DNA from: Colias croceus
Lineage: Eukaryota > Arthropoda > Insecta > Lepidoptera > Pieridae
Direction of reading: 5' to 3'
NCBI RefSeq assembly: GCF_905220415.1
Contig: NC_059539.1
Location: 4,526,001 to 4,590,000, forward strand
Length of the DNA stretch: 64,000 nucleotides
Shown: in pieces, positions 57,901 through 64,000 of the stretch
How positions within the stretch are numbered: the stretch's first letter is position 1
How the letters are laid out: each line of letters opens with the position of its first letter
Translations under genes and position numbers: made by a program
Notes under the pieces: model-generated
Seen by the model: the letters and a program-made list of their open reading frames with translations, nothing else
What the model was told of the DNA's origin: nothing
Database searches by the model: none

Positions 57901-60900
57901 TCGAAGGCCGCATTAATCACTAAAGCGCATGTTCGTTCCAAATTATCGGAAATTAATGATAGCAGGTATCCGACTGATGATGCTTAGTTTTATTAATGGA
58001 TGTCAGTGATGGCAAATAATTAGTCTCCATATAATGTAACACCACCTGCGTGTTTCACGGCCATGTCACACACTAACACTTATCTTTGTGAACGTGGGTG
58101 GAGCTTTCTTTAGAGTTATTTATGCAGAAACGTGTATTAAATGTATGCGTCGTAAATTGTTGTGAAATCAATCTAAGACGAAATATATGTTTTACTCTGA
58201 TATCCAATTGTGAGCTAGTTTTTACTAGGATTTCGAATTCAAACCGGAAATTTGAATTTTCTGATACTAAGAAGTTCTATAGTACTCAGTATTATCTTCT
58301 CATTCTAAATCTTTCTACAACCATATCTTACGTTAATACGTTCATTTGGATGTCTAACATAGCTAGTGAGGGAGTTAGTGAATTTCTTCAACAAATTAAA
58401 TTTATCTCGCTCCGTTAGGCGTCTTACTGTTCATACATGCGAATCCTCTAAGGGCACGTGCGGTAATTTTAATTAAGTAAATTCAGCGAGGCGTGAGCTT
58501 CGGGCGTCGAGAGACGTAATAAATGTTCACAGTAAAGGTAACAAATGACTGTACGAGCTGGCTTCTTGCCCCGAGCCTAGACGGCAGGTGATACCCACTT
58601 GCGCGGATCCTTCCTTCCTGAAGCTATAACGTTCAACTTAAAATATATATCATCCTTCCTTTCTGAAATACAGAGCGTATATGCAGTTTCCCCGCTATAA
58701 TTTATTATCTTACGTAAATCCGCTGCCGTCAAAACTTAGTTTTGAATATGTGAAGTTCCGACTACGAATATTGGCAAACGATCTATTTTATTGCTGTGTG
58801 CGGTTCTAGCATATTTCGTTAAGCTACGACCGTGCTTATAATAATGTTGAGTAATTTTGCTTACAGATGGACATTAATTTTGTCAGATAAAAGTTGCCTG
58901 AACATTTTAAGAAATGAAACAACAAATACAATTCGATTGTACCAATAAGTTATGAGCCGTACATTGAATATTCTCTATATTAGAATATTCTATAGCCCTT
59001 ATTGTTTTAATTGTTTTACATAGATATCCAAGGAATAAATAAAATTTGACAAAATTATATTGTTGTTAAATTTAAGAGCAACCATTTCAACTAACAATTT
59101 AGCAACTTGATAGTAACAAATCTTTATGTAAAAAGGGGGATAAGAATTCAGAGTCGGATTACGTGAATATCTGTGAGTCAGTGAAGGTCTAAATCTTTCA
59201 AGTCTAAGTCAAGGGATTGAATTTCTTTCGTTGTATTTGGGTCAAGTTTTCCTCGGCCGAAGCCAGCTCCAAAAGTCTACGAAATTGAACGCAAATCCGA
59301 TTTGTGCGACTCTCAAACTGAATACGCTTTAAAACGAATAATGTTCTCCATGCCGCATCTGAAGCCACTTTCATTTGTTACTCTTAAGTAGAGCTCATTA
59401 TTTCGGATACTTTACTATCGAATTATTATTAATGAGTCAAGTCCAGAAGTCCCTTAAATCTCATATCACGTTAACCTGTGTTTTGGTTAGTAAGTATCTA
59501 AAATTTTAAAAATCTTTTAAACGGGTACATTTTTAATTTATTCTTTATACTTCGTATCTGTCTGGTGTTCCGTGTAGGCACTTGGTCAATGATCTAGTTT
59601 TGATAATATGTATCGTTTTACATTCTATTCGAATTCCCGTAAAAATAAAAATAAATTCCCAAGTTTGTACATTAATATAATCAAACTTGCAAACTCGAGT
59701 ATTCACATATTAACAAAGTGTAGGGGCGGTTACGATCATCCAGACGAACTTTGTCACTAAATTTCAAAGTTAAAGAGAATCTTATAAAAGCGAGTGAATC
59801 TGTTATTCTAGCCAGAGCCAGTGCCGAATGGGAGAGGGCTTACAGCATAATATACATAAGGATTAACGACTTAATAAATGTCGTGTTTCAGTCCCTTCAT
59901 TGTGTAATTTAGGAACAGGGAGCGGCGCACAACTATGCAGATACTTAATAGATTAATTCTGGAACTTCCTTCCATTTTCTGATTGAGATACTAACATTTG
60001 TATATTGTATTTCATGTTCATTAAAAACGCTTATAAATATCACTATCCCGACAGAAAGTCTAAAAAAATTGTTCAGACTTTTATTCGCAGTAAAACAATA
60101 CAAGACATTTTCAGAATATTTTGCGAAACCAAAAAGTTCAATGTCCTATAATACGAACCAAAAAAAACACATACGTAGCTCATATGAGCCCTTAATCGCA
60201 TAATCCGCTTCTAGTTCTATTAACGAGTCCAAATATTGGCCCAGTTAATTGGATCCCGTTATCGCTCTTATCACACATGACTGCGTTACGCAACAGAGCC
60301 TTCATTATAGGGCTGGGTAAACGCAACAATGGCCCTTGGTCCGGCCTGAAATGACCATAACAACTTCATTTTCTTGGCTACGTAACTTCGTAGAGCGCTG
60401 AAATTTAAAAGCTCGATTATACAGGGAGTGTCTTTTGCGTATTTGAGTCGAAGATATATGCAAACATAGCCGTTTCTCAGACAAAATTACAATTATTAAA
60501 AATAATAGTCATAAAAAAGCATACAATAAAATTGCAACGCTACGTAATAACAAATTAAGTTGAAAGGTAATCGACGAATACCTACTAATTATTCCTAACT
60601 AAATAAATTTTAAAACATTAATCTAATACGTATTATATTCAATATATTCAATAAATTTCGTATTAACAAAATACAGCATAAACTAAAAGCATATCCATGC
60701 AACAGTTACGCGACCGTCATACGAGCATTAAACATTGGTGACGATGTTCCGTGCTAACAGCCTCCCGAGCGACCACAGAGTATAATACCTAGTCTCCACA
60801 GACAATTAAGCAGTTCCAATTACTCGCTTTTAGCGAATAATGCAACCGCGACCAATTTTTGCCATTCTGTGCTAAAAGAGACTTAATAGTGTGTGGGTTT

Positions 60901-62506
60901 CGTCTTTAATATGTTGCATTTTAGCGCTACGAATAAAAGAACTGTTAACGAATTTGAACATTCAGGAAGTAATAACGATATTTTTATAAATAATAATTTT
61001 ATAAATAGAAGTTTGCATGGTCACCTAGTAGGCAATTTAGAAATAATGCTCATAAATATATTACTCGGCTAAAAGCACGCAAATTTTACAAATTCATTTG
61101 AATTTGTAAATGCCATGATTGGATAATAATTGGATAAGGTAAATATAGTGTATGTCGGATAATTGGAATATAATTGTTGAATTACCAACAAATTTCATTA
61201 CGAGTGGATTGAATTTAGTATTATAAATCACATTTATCGCAAATATATTTTCTGTAATTGAATTTATTTTGCCGTCTTTATACAAAATAAGATTGCAAAA
61301 TCCTGACCGCTATATTTCCTGCCATTATAAATTTAAGCAGGGACTAAGAAAGTGCGATTGCATTTTTAAACCTTATTTAGCTTTCAAAGTGGCGTTACGA
61401 ATACGCAATTAAAGCTAAAAAGGATTTATTATTATGGCTTTCGTGCCAGAACTAATAGAATACTTGAACTCAGATTGCATCTAAATAGTTTCGAAAGGTG
61501 CGGCCAACTTTAGTTAAAGTCGAAATTGCTTTGAAAATCCTCGCACATGCAGTCCTTACTTTTACGAGTTTACCTAAATACAGTTTAAAAAGAAATTGTA
61601 TTCGTAAAACAGAAGTTCCGTAAGCTTTACTCTTTATTGTTCTATTATTGCTTGATTATAAGCAAAAAGAGGTGCTGTCTAATTAATAAACGCCAAGAAC
61701 TGAAGTAATTTAATAAATACATAAACAGACATTGTATTAAGCAAAAGATACTTCTAGAAGGCAATGAAAATCAATACAATGCAAGATGAAGTTGAAAAAG
61801 CTTTCTTTCATGGCACATTTTTATCAATTTTGTTAACAACTGCATACAAAAAAAAAACACAAAAAAATATTATGCACTTATCCATTACTATGAGTATATT
61901 CTATGTAAGAAGCAAATATTTGTAAGGTCTAATTAAATTACGTTTATATTAACAAAAGTTAAATACGGGCACTTTTCCTACTTACAAATTGCAGAAAATA
62001 TATTGAACTACACTATATTATTAGACTTTCTTTTAATATTTTGACAGTGCCACTTAAAAGCTTAGCGGCATTGTTAATTTACTGCCTAATGTAATTTTCA
62101 AGGTATATTTAAGGTTTAATTATATTTAGCCTTGACATGCGACGATTAAATTTAATGCAACATATTAGAGGCTATTATAAGACCTCGTAGCGCTTGACCT
62201 TAAGTTTTAAATCACACGTCACTGATAAGCTTGAGTGACTTAATTATGCCATTTATTTAAAGTATAATTTTAGCAAGGCTTACGCTGCAGCATAATCATT
62301 TAGGCTTAATATAAAATAAAAATAAAAAATAAAAATAGTTTATTTACCCTTCTCAATTTCATACAATATGGAGTAGTAGGGCCCTCCTAGTAAGTTTAAT
62401 ATAAAACCTGTGTCAGGAGGACCCGCTCTTCCTTAACTTAAAATAGGTTATCTACATGAGAAAAATAAACTGTTTAAATAACAAAATATTAATAGTTAAG
62501 TGTGGA

Positions 62507-62615
62507 GTGTATTCGTGTGTGTGTGTGTGTGTGTGTGTATGTATTGTGTGTGTGGGCGCATGTGTGCGTGTGTGTGTGGGTGAATGTGTGTGGGTGTGTA
62601 TGTGTGTGTGTTTAG
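62507..62615. repeat. (GT)n microsatellite, interrupted
   Basis: About 100 bases of GT repeats with occasional GGG, AT and GC interruptions, inside the presumed LINE 3'UTR. Confidence 0.9.
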
Positions 62616-62731
62616 ATTTGTCATTTTATGTATGAGCACGAGTTTGTGAGTGAACAAATTTAATAGCAATTAATATATTTTAGTAGCGTATGATTATGAT
62701 TAAATTTAAATAAATAATATAGAAACAATAA

Positions 62732-64000
62732 TTACACAGTGCAAGACGTAGCAAGGAGTTTTTCTGTGTCATCATAATTTAGTGTTTTTAGCCAGTTCGT
62801 TGTTTTGTTTTTTAAACCACTACACGTTAATCTATTAATGTTTAATAATTTATTAAGATGATTATATATATAAACTGAGTTAGCTGAGTATTGGCGTCTG
62901 GCAAAAACAGTTTTGGTACAACGAGTTTTGATTACATCCTTCCTTCTTCTTCCCTCGACTGTGGTATGAATGAATGGTGTTTTTTTGTGTGTTTTTATTG
63001 TAATAAGTAAGATGTATAATTGTCTAACTGATAGTAAATCACATAGTTTATACAGATCTGTCGTTGGAAACCGGCGCGGTTTTTGATACATGACTTTCAG
63101 AAGACACCTATGCACACGCTCCATTTCTATAAATTTAGATTTGTTAGCCCCCCCCCAAATAGGAATACAATATGCTAAGATTGATTGAACTAAGGACTTG
63201 TATATTTGATTCATTAGTTTATGTGAAGTTACGTGTCTCAAAGATTTAAAAATCCAGATTAGTTTCCGTGCTCTTTCGTTCATATAGTCAATGTGTGAAT
63301 GCCAAGATAAGCGGTGATCAAGTATGATCCCGAGATATTTTGTAGTAAATACTTTTTCAATAGTGTCGCAATTGCAATTTAAATTATCTGTTCCATCGCA
63401 TTCGTGGAGCTTAAGGTTAAGATTAGGGTTAGGTTGTGTTTTATTATTAATTGAAAAGCATATGTAGTTAGTTTTTTTAATGTTCAGAGTGAGGAGATTA
63501 CTTATTAACCAATCAGAAATTTTAGAAATACCTATTTGTGCCGCGTTAAAGACTGATATCCATGAGTTCCCACTAAATACTATCGCCGTATCATCTGCGT
63601 AAGAGTAGATTTTTCCATTTAATATACTTAAATTAGTTAGATCATTGATATAGACTAAAAAGAGCGTTGGCCCGAGAACGCTTCCCTGTGGCACACCACA
63701 GGTAACGCCTCTGTCACAGCTAATATAATTTTCTATTTTTACACATTGAGTACGCTCTGTTAAATAACTTTCCAATAGATTAAGGGGTGTACCACGAATG
63801 CCTGCATGTTCCAGCTTACGGATAAGGATAGGGATGGAGACGGTGTCAAATGCCTTTTTCAGGTCTAGAAAAACAGCCAAACATTTTTTGCCTTCATCCA
63901 GTCTGTCAGATATAAGAGATGTTAATTTCAACACAGCATCTTCGGTTGAAAGACCGTGTCTGAACCCAAACTGTGAATCGGAGAAGATGTTATATTTTTC
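62732..64000 (-). CDS. LINE ORF2 reverse transcriptase, partial
   Basis: The frame is open from the right edge to TAA at 62734-62732, 422 codons. It starts within the reverse transcriptase (FSDSQFGFRHGLSTEDAV) and shows FLDLKKAFDTV, CGVPQGSVLGP, YADD, TKYLGIILDHRLSW and a C-terminal thumb-like region. No stops or frameshifts interrupt the visible part. The N-terminal endonuclease, if present, is outside. The sequence differs from both other LINEs here. Confidence 0.85.
   Translation of the reverse strand, partial: EKYNIFSDSQFGFRHGLSTEDAVLKLTSLISDRLDEGKKCLAVFLDLKKAFDTVSIPILIRKLEHAGIRGTPLNLLESYLTERTQCVKIENYISCDRGVTCGVPQGSVLGPTLFLVYINDLTNLSILNGKIYSYADDTAIVFSGNSWISVFNAAQIGISKISDWLISNLLTLNIKKTNYICFSINNKTQPNPNLNLKLHECDGTDNLNCNCDTIEKVFTTKYLGIILDHRLSWHSHIDYMNERARKLIWIFKSLRHVTSHKLMNQIYKSLVQSILAYCIPIWGGANKSKFIEMERVHRCLLKVMYQKPRRFPTTDLYKLCDLLSVRQLYILLITIKTHKKTPFIHTTVEGRRRKDVIKTRCTKTVFARRQYSANSVYIYNHLNKLLNINRLTCSGLKNKTTNWLKTLNYDDTEKLLATSCTV

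Larger units (their letters stand above)
49391..62310. other. 13 kb without recognisable genes
   Basis: AT-rich DNA with only short unsupported open frames on both strands, a GC-rich island near 52.9 kb and small tandem repeats. It could be intergenic or a long intron. No tRNA, rRNA or transposon ends were recognised. Confidence 0.5.
62311..64000 (-). mobile_element. LINE (CR1/Jockey group), 3' half, minus strand, runs off the window
   Basis: It contains part of ORF2, then a 3'UTR with a GT/CA microsatellite. It ends on the minus strand with AATAAACTATTTTTATTTT, a T/A-rich tail at about 62311-62340. The 5' part is beyond the right edge. Confidence 0.7.

Noticed and set aside
58098..58418. 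106-codon frame
   Set aside because: AT-rich, Leu/Ser/Asn-rich random-looking translation with no neighbouring exons or motif.
1..64000. CRISPR arrays, bacterial operons, tRNA or rRNA genes
   Set aside because: No regularly spaced direct repeats, no polycistronic layout, and no tRNA or rRNA signature was recognised on reading either strand.

Overview
The window reads as nuclear DNA from a moth or butterfly (Lepidoptera). It is AT-rich and full of TAGGTA/TACCTA words. Its genes have many short exons with GT-AG introns. The repeats look lepidopteran: CTAG-ending Helitron-like pieces, small inverted-repeat elements and LINEs with (TAAA)n-type tails. There are no bacterial features, operons or CRISPR arrays. 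All host exon boundaries were read by eye; each host gene model closes in a single frame over its whole length.

Layout: (1) 2-3226 (+): the 3' five exons of Acinus, an RNA-binding subunit of the ASAP/exon-junction machinery; its 5' end lies outside the window. (2) 4529-13168 (+): DPP4-A, a 15-exon gene for a secreted dipeptidyl-peptidase-4-like serine peptidase of 748 residues. (3) 13655-23226: a transposon-rich spacer. It holds a GC-rich TAA-flanked MITE directly abutting a P-element-like MITE with a THAP-like stub, then a full-length LINE with both ORFs open, a 1.75-kb inverted-repeat element and a frameshifted LINE tail. (4) 26059-35884 (+): DPP4-B, a 13-exon tandem paralogue of 740 residues. 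(5) 36642-38752 (+): a three-exon flavin-dependent polyamine (spermine) oxidase-like gene of 530 residues. (6) 38753-64000: a gene-poor region with a CpG-dense block near 41 kb, a possible 5'UTR exon near 45.5 kb, a LINE with intact ORF2 (46.3-49.2 kb) and the 3' half of a third LINE on the minus strand at the right edge. It may be the start of a long-intron gene continuing to the right.

The two DPP4-like genes are clear tandem duplicates. Every intron of B has a same-phase counterpart in A, including one placed immediately after the initiator ATG. They differ in that B carries as one 645-nt exon what A splits into three, and A has conservative-looking substitutions around the active site that B does not share. 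Both are predicted secreted peptidases that remove N-terminal dipeptides, plausibly in gut or haemolymph. The polyamine oxidase next door has no evident functional link to them.
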